A stretch of DNA of 64,000 nt from the NCBI GenBank assembly GCA_037974965.1, contig JBBPFI010000005.1, positions 1,674,001-1,738,000 of the forward strand, written 5' to 3'. Below are positions 47,228 to 60,000 of the stretch, piece by piece. This stretch comes from Dacryopinax spathularia. Taxonomy: Eukaryota; Basidiomycota; Dacrymycetes; Dacrymycetales; Dacrymycetaceae. The position numbers and the translations under genes were made by a program. Position 1 is the first letter of the stretch. The number at the start of each line of letters is the position of its first letter. Below the pieces are notes generated by a model, which saw only the letters and a list, made by a program, of their open reading frames with translations, did not search any database and was not told where the DNA came from.

Positions 47228-48235
47228 GACAGTAAAAGGACAGGCAAATGTCAAAAATCGGCAGGTCTATTCTTCACGGCATGGCGAGGATATTTTGAAT
47301 GCTCTGTGGCTCAATGCTCTATAGAAGTAGACATACCGGACATACTGTTGTCCACACTGCATCATGCTCCGAATACGGGACGGGTGCTATCAGTGAAAGA
47401 CACTGAAGTTGCTCAAACGGGACGGGCGCCCAGTGTAGGCGTCTGTCCAATTTCGTGCACTGTTCAGCGCTTTCGCGAAATTCAGATTACAGTTAGAAGC
47501 CCATGAGCCCACGCATACGCGCTGAACGCAGCTCCACATAGTATTGCGGACGGTAATGCTTCGAGCTGCGCATTACCTTCAAGGCGTCGACAACCAACAC
47601 GTACGGCGCTATATAACCATACGCAAGAGAGAAAAGTCACAAGTAACTTCAAGGCATCCGATGGTTAAGTAGGCATATGACGACAGTGGAAGTACCTCTG
47701 AAAGCGGTACCGAAGAACGCACGAGTCAGGCGGCCGCACAGTATCCAAGGTGTGTGCTCATATATAGTCGCCGGCCATCACCAAACACAACATATCGACA
47801 TCTCTCACTGCTGTGTCCACCGTCTGCTTTCCCAAGCACATCGTCGTTGTGACAGAGAGCGAGTCAGATAGGCGCCCATCACCGTTCGGTCACCGAGGTT
47901 TTCGGACGTAAGTTTACATCGCAATTCATTTGTGTCGGACTCGACCATTTGTTACGGCCGAAAGGGGTATTGTTGTTAGCCAATCAGAGCTCAGGGTGAG
48001 TCAGGCGTTGGTTTAGCCGGGGACGGGCGCCACACTGAAAGAACCCTGACAGCGATTCCCTTCTTTTGGCGGCTCTCCCCCCCATCGCTTCCCCACCTTT
48101 ATTCCCCGTCCTACACCACACTCCCCTTCTCCTCATCGCTCCTTCCCTCTTTCAAAGGAGCGACCATATCATTCTCTATCCATTCCGCTCTCTGAAGCAG
48201 TACTCTCTCGTACAGCATCAACCTCAAAACGCTCC
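47228..48235. other. Exchanger 3' region and ILV2 promoter
   Basis: One kilobase without a gene. It holds a Gcn4-type site, a CCAAT box (47980-47984) and two exact copies of GGGACGGGCGCC at 47419-47430 and 48020-48031. Confidence 0.5.
47997..48003 (+). promoter_or_regulatory. Gcn4/Cpc1-type site TGAGTCA upstream of ILV2
   Basis: A perfect TGA(C/G)TCA heptamer about 235 bp upstream of the ILV2 start codon, with a CCAAT box just before it. General amino acid control through this motif is established for fungal branched-chain genes; binding here is inferred. Confidence 0.55.
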
Positions 48236-50571
48236 ATGGCTCTCTCCAAGGCCATCAAGCCGGCCATCGTGCCCCTTAGGACGGTCACAAAAACTTCTTC
48301 CGCATCCCCGGCTTACCTTCAAGCACGTCAAAGGTCAACAACGACCACCCCGTCGGCATACTCAAACGATTGTAACATCGATGCAAAGTTACGAGTCAGG
48401 GAACATGTGCGCTCCATCAGCAAGAGCGCGACTGCTCGGGCTCAGGCTGCTCCTAATACGTACGTATTTCTACAGTCACCGGTTTGTCGTGACTCCGTAC
48501 TTATTTGCTCGTTTCTCTTTGTCGTAGTCGTCCCACTCCTGCCCCTAGCTTTCAGCAGCCTCATCCCTCACAAACGCCCGAGCCTCTCCTAACTCACAAT
48601 CGGGCCGGTCTGGATGAGTCCTTTGTTGGGCTCTCTGGAGGAGAAATCTTCCATGAGATGATGCTTCGACACGGCGTGAAGCAGGTGTTCGGATATCCTG
48701 GCGGGGCCATTCTCCCCGTCTTCGATGCTATCTACAACTCGCCACACTTCAACTTCGTCCTGCCAAGGCACGAGCAGGGAGCGGGCCACATGGCGGAAGG
48801 TTACGCTCGTGTCAGCGGGAAGCCTGGTGTCGTCCTCGTCACTAGCGGCCCGGGAGCGACCAACGTGGTCACGCCGATGCAGGATGCTCTATCGGATGGT
48901 GTTCCTCTTGTCGTCTTCTGTGGCCAGGTCGCAACATCCGCCATCGGCAGTGATGCATTCCAAGAAGCCGACATCGTGGGCATCTCTCGTTCTTGTACGA
49001 AGTGGAATGTTATGGTGAAAGATATTGCCGAACTTCCACGAAGAATTAACGAAGCATTCAAGATCGCCACTTCTGGGCGCCCCGGTCCGGTGCTCGTCGA
49101 TCTTCCGAAGGATGTTACGGCTGGCATTCTTCGGACTCCCCTTCCCTACAAGGCGACCACCCCCGGGTTGTCCCTTGGTCTTCCTGAGAATCCCTTCGCT
49201 CCGCCTGCCGACCTTGCCCTGATTGAGCAAGCCGCTGATCTGATTAACCAGGCAAAGCGACCCCTTATCTACGCCGGTCACGGTGTTCTGGGTTCGGAAG
49301 AGGGTCCGGAGCTGCTAGCCAGGCTCTCCAAGAACGGGAACATCCCTGTAACGACAACGCTACAAGGTCTCGGCGCATTTGACGAGCTGGATGAGCGCAG
49401 TCTTCATATGCTCGGAATGCACGGCAGTGCGTACGCGAATATTGCCATGCAGGAAGCCGATGTAATCATTGCGCTGGGAGCTCGTTTTGATGATCGTGTG
49501 ACTGGCACTCTTGCCTGTACGTGTTTGCCTTCCTGACTGGTGTGCCCGCTATATTGATGCTTTCTCACAGCCTTCGCACCGGCTGCCCGTGCTGCCGCTC
49601 TTCAGGGGAAAGGCGGTGTTATTCACTTCGAGATCATGCCCAAGAACGTCAACAAGGTTGTACAATCGACCATCGCTGTGCTGGGCGATGTGACCGCCAA
49701 TCTTGCCCATCTCGTCCCCCTCATTTCGCCATCACCTCGCGAGCAATGGTTTGCCGACATTCGATCTTGGAAGGAGAAGTATCCCTTCACCTACGTGAAG
49801 AGCGACCCGACTAAGGGCGAGCTCATGAAGCCGCAGGAAGTCATCGAGGTGCTGGACAGACAGTGCGCCGACAAGAAGGATGAAGTTATCATCAGCACCG
49901 GTGTAGGCCAGCATCAGATGTGGGCGGCTCAGTTCTACCGCTGGCGTCATCCTCGCACGATGATAACTTCAGGAGGCCTGGGGGTAAGTATTTCACGATG
50001 AGTAATGGCGTCTTCTGATAATGTTTGTCCAGACCATGGGCTTTGGTCTCCCTTCTGCGATTGGCTGCAAGGTTGCCGCACCTGAAAAGATTGTTGTCGA
50101 CATTGACGGAGATGCTTCCTTCAGCATGACTGCCATGGAATTAGCGACTGCCGCGCAGTACAACATTGGGGTCAAGGTCCTAGTTCTGAACAACGAATTC
50201 CAGGGTATGGTCCTACAATGGCAGGACCTGTTCTACGATGCTCGCTACTCCCACACACGGATGCACAACCCTGACTTCGTCCTTCTTGCCAAGGCTATGG
50301 GCGTGCATGCTATACGGTGCGAGTCTGCGGAACAACTGCCAGCGAAGATGAAGGAGTTCATGGAGTACGATAATAACAAGCCTGTGCTCCTGGAGTGCAT
50401 GGTGGAGAAGAATGAGCACGTCTTCCCGATGGTGAGCCTTCCGAGACATCCCGGTCGATGAAGCCCTGACTGACTCCATGTGACTAGGTGCCAGCTGGAA
50501 AGGCGCTGCATGAGCAGCTCCTACATCCAAAACTCCGCGCCGCTGCAGCGGCCGCCCAACCACAGAAATGA
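48236..50571 (+). CDS. ILV2: Acetolactate (acetohydroxyacid) synthase catalytic subunit
   Basis: Thiamine-diphosphate enzyme of the mitochondrial matrix catalysing the first common step to valine, leucine and isoleucine. A basic, Ser/Thr-rich presequence (MALSKAIKPAIVPLRTVTKT) and one intron precede the conserved enzyme. Marks are the catalytic Glu in LPRHEQGAGHMAEGYAR, FGYPGGAILPVFDAIY, the FAD region LGARFDDRVTGTLA, and the metal/TPP motif DIDGDASFSMT with the distal Asn pair in VLVLNNEFQGM. Four short introns. The C-terminus is a short Ala/Gln tail after HEQLLHPKLRAA. Start ATG 48236, stop TGA 50569-50571. The usual herbicide-binding region looks ordinary. The Ilv6 regulatory subunit is not in the window. 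Confidence 0.96.
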
Positions 50572-51748
50572 TAAGGTTGAATCCGTTTGGGTTGCATTTC
50601 TCATTGGTTATGCGAGGGGACCAAAATTAGCGGTCGCTCGTCGGCCCACCATTTGTACACTATCAAGTCTTGTTACGTTCAAACGACATCAAATGAATAC
50701 CCGCGTATGCCATGTGCCGAACTTCTAGTGAATCCTGCAGAAGAGATTGCGGTGCGATAACGGAAACTTGCGGCGACGACCGAGAATAGGAGGCTCCGCT
50801 TGGGAGAGCTTATCCAAACGTCCTCGTTTGTGCGAGATCAGCTGAGAATGAACCCGGCTTTTCCAGGCCGTAGGCCTGTTCCGGACGAGCCGGAAAGCCT
50901 GAAGGGGTATGCCAGCTCCGGCGAACAGGATAGGGCCAGCGTAAGAGACCAGGTTCGTGATGCTAAGAACATGTGAGTGATCCCAACCAGATCCAGCAGC
51001 CAGCACACAACCAAGGGGGAGAGATGCCGAGCAAAGCTCCCGGGCCGCGGAGGGAAGGCTTGTCCTCGCAGGTTGACGATGTCCGATGTCCGATCCGAGG
51101 ACGGGTGATAGCCAGCGATGGCAATGTATGGCGAAGCCGATAGGACTGGCGCATCGACTTCTGCTAGGGTGCTGCCGCATGCGATGCTGGAGGGAAGGGG
51201 AATGATAAGCATTGTGAGGATATGATACGTGGGTAGCAGAACCGACGAGAACGGCAAACACGGCGTGAAAGGGTGCGATGCGCGCTGTAAGATAGTGCCA
51301 AAGATGGAATAATGGCGAATAATGGCGAGTAGAAACGAGGGACGTCCGACGGTGAGCAGTCCTACGGGCGCACGGTCCGTGTTTCCCCATCAGCTCCATC
51401 TGAATCGCCTACCGAGCCCCTCTTCGGCCTTGGTACCGGGTACGGCTACCGTCCAAGTACAGGCCGTGTATGGCGGGCAACTACGTTAGTCCGCCGACGT
51501 CGAAAATGCGCGGTGAATATCAGTGTTGTTACCAGCCGGGTCTCTCTCGTCACAGCTGATTGCGAGCTGATCGCGCCATGCTTAAACCGTTATCTGTCCC
51601 CGGACATCTCCGGCTTCTCCCAGAAGGTACAACTCACTTATCAACTGACATGGCACTCGCCGAATTCTCTCTCGCCGCTATCTATAAAAGCCAAGCGGCC
51701 GTCCTCCCGCTGGCTGCTGCTGCTGCCTGCCCTGACAGTCCTGGCACC
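50572..51748. other. Gap between ILV2 and the histidine phosphatase gene
   Basis: About 1.2 kb. Two overlapping minus-strand frames (224 codons at 50725-51399; 139 codons at 50838-51257) have no domain or clear splice pattern, and I do not call them genes. The end near 51660-51690 has TATAAA in a plausible promoter position (CTATCTATAAAAGCC). Confidence 0.4.
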
Positions 51749-52765
51749 ATGGCCCCTCCCGTGATGCTCCGCGTATGGATTGTAAGTCCGCGTTTGCTTT
51801 CAACGATTCCAGAAGCTGCCATCACTGATTCACCTAAATAAGGTCAGGCACGGCGAGACCAACGAGAACCAGTATGTTTTGGATTTCTCCTTTTGCTTAA
51901 GCGACTGTACAAACTGAATCTTATAGCGACGGCATCATACAAGGACAGCTGGATACCAGGCTCAATGCCAAGGGACGAATTCAGGCGCAGCGTACGGGAG
52001 AAGCTCTGCAGAAGATTTCCTTCAAGAAGGCATACACCAGTGACCTGTCTCGGGCTGTCGAGGTAATCATGAGCGACTCTGCTGTGCAGCTTCCATCAAA
52101 CGTCACTTAATGACTCTTCAGACCGCTAAAGCCATTCTGGAGTACCATCCTCAGGTGGATCTCAAGCTGGACTCGTCGCTGCGAGAAAGGGTGGGAGCCA
52201 ACTCCACATGCCGAACACATTCAGCGTGCTTGATGTTTTGCGCCAGGGAATGGGGATCTTGACTGGCAAGTCTTCGAGAGAAATGTCTTCCGATTGGCGC
52301 AAGAAAGCCCGAGAAACGATGGAGCCCCACGCCGAGTTCCTGCCCCGGACGCTGGCATTCTGGCGGAAGTTGCTCAACGTCTACGGGTTACCGGACTCGC
52401 TCATCCGCCCGGAGCCGGACGCACCCTACGACATCCTTGTTGTCTCGCACGGGGCCTGGATAGCCATGTTGGTACGGAATGCGCTGGCACGACAAGGCTA
52501 TACAGAACACGAACGTGTGCCACCATCCAATCGCGTTCATGTAAGCGCCTCGTTCTCCTGCAAGCGGACAATCCCTGATCTAGATGCAACATCTCTTCCC
52601 CAGAACTGCAGTGTAGCGCTTGTTAGCGTGTATACCAACGGTCTTGGACAGGTTGAGTTGTACGATGACTATCGCCATCTTGTTGGGCCAGAGATGGAGG
52701 ACGAAGAACCTACCGAGAACGCTGCTGAACTTGCGGTGGAAGCCAAGGTAGCCGAGACGCCCTAA
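51749..52765 (+). CDS. Histidine phosphatase (phosphoglycerate mutase/TIGAR-like)
   Basis: Two-His phosphatase clan member. Spliced exons give MAPPVMLRVWIVRHGETNEN, with the catalytic His in RHGE, then GIIQGQLDTRLNAKGRIQAQ, YTSDLSRAVETAKAIL and LDSSLRERGMG. The second catalytic His is in ILVVSHGAWIAML. The order and spacing match the phosphoglycerate mutase fold and most resemble TIGAR-type broad sugar-phosphate phosphatases rather than glycolytic mutases. That preference is inference. An insert between LRERG and the second His contains DWRKKARETMEPHAEF. Introns are about 51783-51843, 51877-51927, 52062-52120, 52191-52247 and one near 52541-52603. Start ATG 51749, stop TAA 52763-52765. Confidence 0.85.
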
Positions 52766-53074
52766 CGAGTGGAGATACCCCCTTCAACATATCTACCCGC
52801 GCCTTGAACGATACCCACACGCCCATCAGTCGCCTTGCACGCATGTCCTGAGCCCACAACTAACCCCCCTCTCTGTCCGACCGTCACTCCTACCCAAGAT
52901 CGCTGCTCGCAGAACCACGAGGTCATGGGTGGCATTGCCATATATTAGAGTCTCTACTTGAAAGTACGGAGTCGTACATGCGGATTTGAAAGGGAATCAG
53001 TGGAAATATAACTAGAGGCTTGAAGTCATTGCGAATTATAATCTGGTTACACGGAAGGGAGTCGTGTGGTCTAG
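52766..53074. other. Convergent 3' region between phosphatase gene and HOP1
   Basis: 309 bp between the stop codons of two convergent genes. C-rich then AT-rich. No gene seen. Confidence 0.45.
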
Positions 53075-56000
53075 TCACCAGCGCGAGCCTATGCTTTCGC
53101 GGGCGAGGGAGACCTTCATTCTTTTATTCGGCCGGTGCGAATAAGTACGGGTGTTCAGGGAATGCCGGCGAGGGGGCTCGAAGACGGGGAGCGGCGGGGG
53201 GATATTCTCCTCCAATTGGGTTTGGCTCTCAATCTCGTCGCCGGAACTGGTCGAAGCCGTATTCTCAGCGCTGTATGGGTTCTTTCTCTTTTTCTCCATG
53301 CGAGCGTTGTGCCTCTGACATCCGTGTTAGTTCCAATTCGGCCAGGTCATAGATGGTTGGACCATACAAGGTTCCTCAGCCCCATTAACTCCTCTTCCAT
53401 CTTAGGGCTAGCATCGAAATATTTGACGATGGCTTCCTTGGCCCTTATACGCCTGATTATCCATTTGACGGAGCCGCCTTGACCAGCCTTTTGCTTTTGC
53501 TTTTGCTTGAGAGCGTTGGCAGCACCGCTTTCCTTGTCGCCACGACCAGTTGCCGCTACGTCGTTCTTTACAGCCATTATGATACCTACAAAGTAGTTCA
53601 GCTCGTTTCCGCACGGCGCGGTATTTGGACATGACCTACCTTCCTTCTCCAAGCGAAGCCAGAGCGCATTCGCAATGGACGTGGAGCAGCCTGATAGGAA
53701 TAAGAACGTAATGACCGGAAGGAGTTTCGCAGATACTCACCAAGGCGCTTGCGCAGAGAGCCTGGACCCTCTGGCAAGGTCTCAGTCTGGATGACTAGCT
53801 TGAGGATCAGGCTGCACCTCATGTTACGGACATCCTACACGTGTACAAGAGGTAGGCGCACCGGAAACGCGCGAGCTCTACAAACTTTGTGACGATTTCT
53901 TGCTTCTCTCGATCCTCCAGGAGGGCTGCCAACGAATACTGCTGTAATTTGCACTCGAAGCAGAGCCATCGTTTAGAGGAACGACGAGTGTCCGGAAATT
54001 GTTGCTGGAACGCTGCCACAGAATTATATCTATCCTCGCGGATGAGTAAATCGCGCGATGGTCCAGTGCTGTTGCCATACCCCATACACCTGTCGAGCAT
54101 GAGGGTAAGCAAGAGATAGAGGCAATTGAGGAGATGCTCACCAGATATGGTACCACCTTTTGCACGGGCCTTCGCACTCGCACCATTTCGCACGTTCTTC
54201 AGTGTCTTTCTTTCCTTTCAGATGCTGCAGATCATATGAGCGAAAGCAGAGCAATAAGAGCACAATAACTCACAAGCTGGCAGCAACAATGACCTTCCCC
54301 TTCGTCTACGGGGCCAGGTTGCCCACTCTTGGAAAGCGGCTCTGCTTCCAGCCTCCCAGGTCTCGGACGTAATTCTCTCGAAGTAGTACTGGATGGAGCC
54401 TCGTCAGGATGCATCGTGTCATCGCTGCTGGCATCAGCAAGAGGGGTTTCGACTGCTCAGAGCGTCAATATCTCCCGCGCCCCACATTACGAGGTCCTAA
54501 CCGTCCATCGGCCACTCGTTCAACCCGGATGCCTTATCATTGTTCAAGTTCATCGTGTTCATACCCGTCGTGATGAAGCTCTCCAACGTTGAGTTATGCT
54601 GACCTGCAGAAACGTTAATGATCGCACCGGGAAATCGTAGAAAGGAGTGCGAACCAGCAACTTTCTGCAGTCGCTGTGTAGCTTCCACGGTCGGCCCGCG
54701 CGTAGTCAGTAACTGAATTTCCGTCAGCCAAGAAAGGGACAAAGTGCAGGATAAGCTACCTTGCGCTGTACATGAAAGTCCCTATCATTCTCTTGGCTAC
54801 CCGCATGCAGGGCGTTGTCCGACACAGCGGCTATGGATGCACTCGAAACCGACACTATCTTCCCATCATCGCATCGGATGCCCACCGGTTGTTCTTCTGT
54901 GAGATCTTGCACCTCTCCGGCGAATTCTGGGTCGAGTTCGCCCTCTCCATCACAAAGACTCTCGTGCGTGTACGCGCGACCCTCAGCATTCCATAGGACT
55001 CGACGTTGCTGCGCGTCTTCCCTTTGAATAGCGGCTTCATCACGCTCGACGTGGTCTCCAGTGGAGAGCGACGGTGGTTCATTGAACGGGAGATCGTCTA
55101 AGTCGTCGCCCTGTCTTGGAAGCATACTCGTGATAGAACTCACGCTCAAGTCGACGCTGCAACAGTCACGAATGTAAAGTGAGCGATGAGTCACATTGTC
55201 AACAGCATGGCGCACCAATGGTAATGCGCATCTAAATTGCCGACGATTATCTTCTGCGGGCGTTCTAATGCATCATGAGTGGCGAAATAGAAGCGATCTT
55301 TTTCAGCGTCTGCCTTCACAAACATTGGCGGTTGGTAATCTTCTGGTGTGCCGTCAACGTAGAACAGCTTAAAGGTAATGTACCGCTCGGCTGGGGCTCT
55401 GCGTAAGCGAAGGGAGCGGATCGAAACGGTACACACACCCGGCAGAGAATCCAGCTGCTGAGTAGCCAGAAGGAGTCTACGGACCAGATCCTTCGAGAGA
55501 GTCAGACGGCAAGCCCAATTGAGAATCCGGAACGTACGTCGAGGGATGCCTTCACTTCTCTCGTAGTCGGTACTCTTCCATTCAGCATCGCTTCTTGAGC
55601 ATTGAGATTCCTCCCTCCCAGCCCAAACGTCGGCCGCGACACCGCACTACGAACAGGAGCAGAGCCTGTGGTCATAATCGGGATGACGGTGCCCGACTGA
55701 ACGGTGTGATACTAAGAAATCCGGCATGAGAACTCGATCACAGACGTATCGCGCAGACATACCGAGAAAGAGAAAGTGAAAGCCTCGATAATGCTGGGAT
55801 TTTGCGTCAGTGCGGTATGGTGTTGGCCCTTTCAGTCGTACTTAGTAGGGTCATTCGCATCCTAGGGCTCGGACTCAGTGAGATTAGAGGCCCGGACGTG
55901 AGAGACAGACCATGTATATAGCAATCATAAAACTCTTCAAGTAGTGCTTCTCCAAGGCATCGAAGATACCCTGCTCCTGCAAGACATTGACCCTGTTAGC

Positions 56001-56457
56001 ATATACGCTGCTATATGCGCATATATCGACTTGCCAGGTAGTCCAGCAGCTTATCTCCAGCCTCCGAAAAGCCACGCAGAATGCTTTTGCCTGGGATGGA
56101 GCGCGGTTCCGATTGCCAGTCGTGTTGACTAGGAGGATGACCATTCACGAAGCCTGTCATTGCGACATTAGTGACTGACTTGCAAGCGAGCCCGAACAAT
56201 TGCGTACCGTCAGAGAAGTTGCGCAGAGGCAAGATGCCCCTATATGCGCGTGTATCAGAAGCATACAGCCACCACAAGTTAAAGGACATACCGCAGAAAT
56301 ATTACGGAGTTGAAAGCAGTGGATACTAATGTTTTTATGGCTTGCAGGCTGGTCTGGGGGGTGATGGCCTTCTGGAAAGACGCATGAAGCAAGGTGATAG
56401 GAAGAGCATGAAGATGTCACGAACCTGGTCTTGCTTTTGTCTGACGGCTTGAGCCAT
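53075..56457 (-). CDS. HOP1: Meiotic axis protein Hop1 (HORMA + PHD + winged helix)
   Basis: Chromosome-axis HORMA protein that promotes meiotic double-strand breaks and inter-homologue repair. The minus-strand gene starts MAQAVRQKQDQ, then TSLQAIKTLVSTAFNSVIFL and GIFDALEKHYLKSFMIAIYM. VDGTPEDYQPPMF marks the HORMA fold. The long middle is acidic and disordered (about 54300-55130). Then comes a PHD-type zinc module (KWCECEGPCKRWYHIWCMGY .. RWLCFECKL) made by splicing near 54081-54142. A helical segment that looks like a winged helix follows (SLRKRLGCSTSIANALWLRL). The tail is basic (RMEKKRKNPYS .. NKRMKVS). At least ten short introns. Start 56455-56457, stop 53075-53077. HORMA identity is firm; the winged-helix call is inference. 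Confidence 0.85.
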
Positions 56458-56810
56458 GGTGACCGATAGCGTGCCCAAGTGTTAGGTTGTGACAGAGGTT
56501 CGAGAACGAGACAGGAGAAGAGACACTCGGCGGCGATCGTCTGGTGGATATACCACTGGAAGAAGACCAATCACGTGATACATTCGCTCCCGGCCTCGAC
56601 TCAAAATCGGGCCCTCCGCGAGCGCGAATTTGCAGCATCCCCCCTCAAACGTTCGATTTGCCAGTTGCTTGACAATGCACCGGGCATGCCGTCTCGAGGG
56701 AACGCAGGGAGAGGAAAACACCGTGCACTAGTTTACTGTCAGCGCACTCGTATCTACCCACTCTGTCAAGTCGACTCACCGACACAGCGGGTTCGTGTAG
56801 GAGCGCACAT

Positions 56811-56981
56811 TCAGTCCTCGTCCTTCTGTATTTCGCGTAGCTTTAGTAATTCCAATGTCTTGTGCAGATCTCCACTTTCGATTGATGGGCGTCTCGCCTG
56901 TTCCGACCGTTTCACCAGTGTATCAGGGGAGAGATGTGGAAGTACCCACCTCTTGGCAGGTAAAGAGTTGAGTTCAGCCAT
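56811..56981 (-). CDS. Hypothetical 56-residue ORF
   Basis: Not recognised. ATG at 56979-56981 in an ACC-ATG context opens MAELNSLPAKRWVLPHLSPD and ends EIQKDED before a TGA at 56811-56813. No intron is needed. It is basic, then helical and charged, without membrane segments. It lies between HOP1 and the divergent PLAA gene, only 110 bp from the PLAA start. The good start context and position between two genes support it. Its short length weakens it. Confidence 0.35.
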   Translation of the reverse strand: MAELNSLPAKRWVLPHLSPDTLVKRSEQARRPSIESGDLHKTLELLKLREIQKDED

Positions 56982-57091
56982 GGTAGATCATCGGACAACG
57001 CGCGTCCCTGACAGTCGACATTCCAGTTGCCCAACGCCACCTGTATGGTGATGCAGACCAATACATCCTCACCTTTACTCAACCCCGCACC

Positions 57092-60000
57092 ATGCCATTC
57101 AAGCTCTCCGCTTCTTTGACTGGCCATAAAGCAGACGTAGGTCGTACTCCAGTTGTCGTTAATGTCGTCACTTTGCTAACCAGTCCTGGAAAGGTACGGG
57201 CCGTGCTGGCACCTTCTCCCAGTCACATTGTGTCAGCATCTCGAGACTCGACCGCTATATCATGGAGAAGGGCGGCGTCTGGCAATGCATTCTCGCCGAG
57301 TATAACATATCATGCCGGTGAACGCTATGTGAACGCTCTGGCATGGTTGCCACCCGGCAAGGAAGCTCCGGATGGCGCGTTTCTTGAGCCTCGGATTCGT
57401 GTTCGTGTGCTGATGACGGTGTGTGCAGGTCTTGTGGTGACTGGCGGCCAGGACGCCATCATTAACCTATTTCCTCCTTCCTCGTCTGATCCAACATTCT
57501 CACTGCTTGGGCACGAATCCAATGTATGTGCTCTGCACACTGGGCCCGATGGAACGATCATTTCTGGTTCTTGGGACACCACTGCGCGGGTTTGGCGGGA
57601 CTTCCAGGAAGTCTACACGCTAAAAGGTCATTCGCAAGCTGTTTGGGCTGTCCTTGCCCTTGGCAATGATCAATACTTGACCGCCTCCGCCGACCGCAAC
57701 ATTATATTGTGGCAAGGCAAGAAGCCGATTCACACCTATAAAGGCCATAACGACGTCGTCAGGGGGCTAGCGGTAATCGAAGGTCTGGGATTCGCATCGT
57801 GCTCAAATGATGCGTACGTGAAGATGGAGCCGGATTACTTTCCCACTTTAACAGAGTTCCAGGGAGATACGTGTTTGGTCATTGGACGGCGAATGCTTAC
57901 AAACGCTATCTGGCCATACATCCTTCGTTTACGCCTTAGCAGTGACTCCTTCCGGATTGCTCCTCTCCTCTTCAGAAGACCGCTCAGTACGAGTATGGCG
58001 CGGTAAGAGCCCGATCTGTTCTTTGGCGGCCGCTTATTCTGCACAGATGGCGAATGCGTACAGACTATCGTTCACCCTGCCATATCTGTTTGGTCTGTCG
58101 CCGCTATGCCGAACGGAGACTTCGTTACAGGCGCAAGCGACGGAGTAGTGAGGGTGTTTTCTGAAGCATCAGAGCGATGGGTTTCGGAGGAAGAACTAAA
58201 GGTGGGATGAGCACTGTCGACAACATGTACGATACTAACGAACCCCTAGACCTATGATGCTGCTGTGCAGAGTCAGGCGTTACCAGCGTATGTCTGCTTG
58301 ATGCCAGTCTGTTGGCGTACTAAGGCTTTGTAGGCAGCAAGTGGGGGATGTGAACAAGACGGAGCTTCCCGGTCCGGAAGCGCTCAGTCGCAAGGGAACG
58401 AAGGAGGGACAAGTCATCATGATACGACAAGGGAGTATTGTTGAAGCGCATCAATGGTCCAACGCGAGTCAATCTTGGGAGAAGGTTGGCGAGGTGGTCG
58501 ACGCAGTCGGAAATTCTAGAAAGCAGCTATACAATGGCAAGGAGTACGACTATGTCTTCGATGTGGATGTGCAAGAAGGTGTCCCACCGCTCAAGTTGCC
58601 CTACAATGCGAATGGTATGTGCTAGCATTTCGACATCGGTGTGATACTCAACGTGCCGCAGAGAACCCGTACTCGGCGGCTCAGCGGTTCTTGGCAGAGA
58701 ATGATCTGCCCCCTGGCTATATCGACCAAGTAGTGCAGTTTATCGAGAAGAACACCGCTGGCGTCAACCTTGGTGCCAGTGACCAATACCAAGACCCTTT
58801 CACAGGCAATACTCCCCACCATAAGCATGCGGATGTCTACTGACAATCTTGCAGGGGCGGGACGATATCGGCCGAGTCAGTCCGCACCTCCAACTGGCGG
58901 TGACTTAGTCGACCCCTTCACCGGTATAGTCCAAACGCCACCATGACGACGCAGCTGACGTCCGCTGCAGGAGGTGGCGCATATCGCACTTCTTCTGCTC
59001 AACAACCGACGGTTCCTGCAGTTTCGTCACAGTTGACCGATCCTTTCACAGGTCAGCTGCCACGGTATCCACCTGAATGCCTGCTGAAAATGTTAGGTTC
59101 GTCCGCGTACTCCACAACATCGTCGCAGCGCTCCTCTGGTATTTTGCCTGTCGTAAGTTTCTTTGTCCGCCTACGAACTACTCGCGTTCTGAGTCCCGCA
59201 GCGCACACCCTTGACGTTCAAACAAGCCAATGTGGCTGCCGTGCGCACCAAGGTGCAGCAACTGAACGATACGATCAAGGGCTCGGTGCGTGAATGCATC
59301 ATTTGACCTAAGGTGGTGCTAACCAGCTTCAGAACCCCACCTTACAACTGACGCCCGAAGAATTGGCCAGCCTGAGCCGTGTTGTCGACTACCTCGTTGC
59401 AACGCCAATATCCGGATCATTACCAGCGACCGATCCTTCCTCGTTGTTGACTATCGCATCGCGATGGCCAGAAGGATCGCGATTCCCTTGTGCGTTTACC
59501 TTTTCCTCTTTGTATACGTGTTTATGTGTTGCTCTGCAGTGATCGACTTGCTGCGCCTTATCTGCACTCGTTCGCCGTCATCAGTCACGCCCTCCTCTGT
59601 CTTTGTGAAGCGTCTCTTGGATGTGGTTCAGTGGGACGAGCAAACTGCGGGCAACAAAGCCAGGGAAACGAACTGCATGCTTGCTCTTCGCGCGATAGCT
59701 AACCTAGAAGGCAAGGACGGAGGGCCTGAGGTGCGCTACTGAGGCGTACCGTTATTCATCGACTAAAATGTCGCGCAGACTTGGGAGCGACTTAGACACG
59801 TTAACTATGTCGTATTGGGCAAGACTGAGCGAGTTGCATTGGCTACGGTTACGCTGAAGTATGAATGGTTCCTTGTTGAATTCTGTATTGGTTTAACATT
59901 TCAAACAGCGCATCTTGCGAACTGCTGCGGACGAATGCTGCGGGAAATGCCGCTCTCCTACTCCAGCTCATTTCCCACGTACGTATGTCCTTCTCAGCTC

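Noticed and set aside
50725-51399. 224-codon minus-strand frame next to ILV2
   Set aside because: No domain, overlapping frame in the same strand, no convincing splice or start context.
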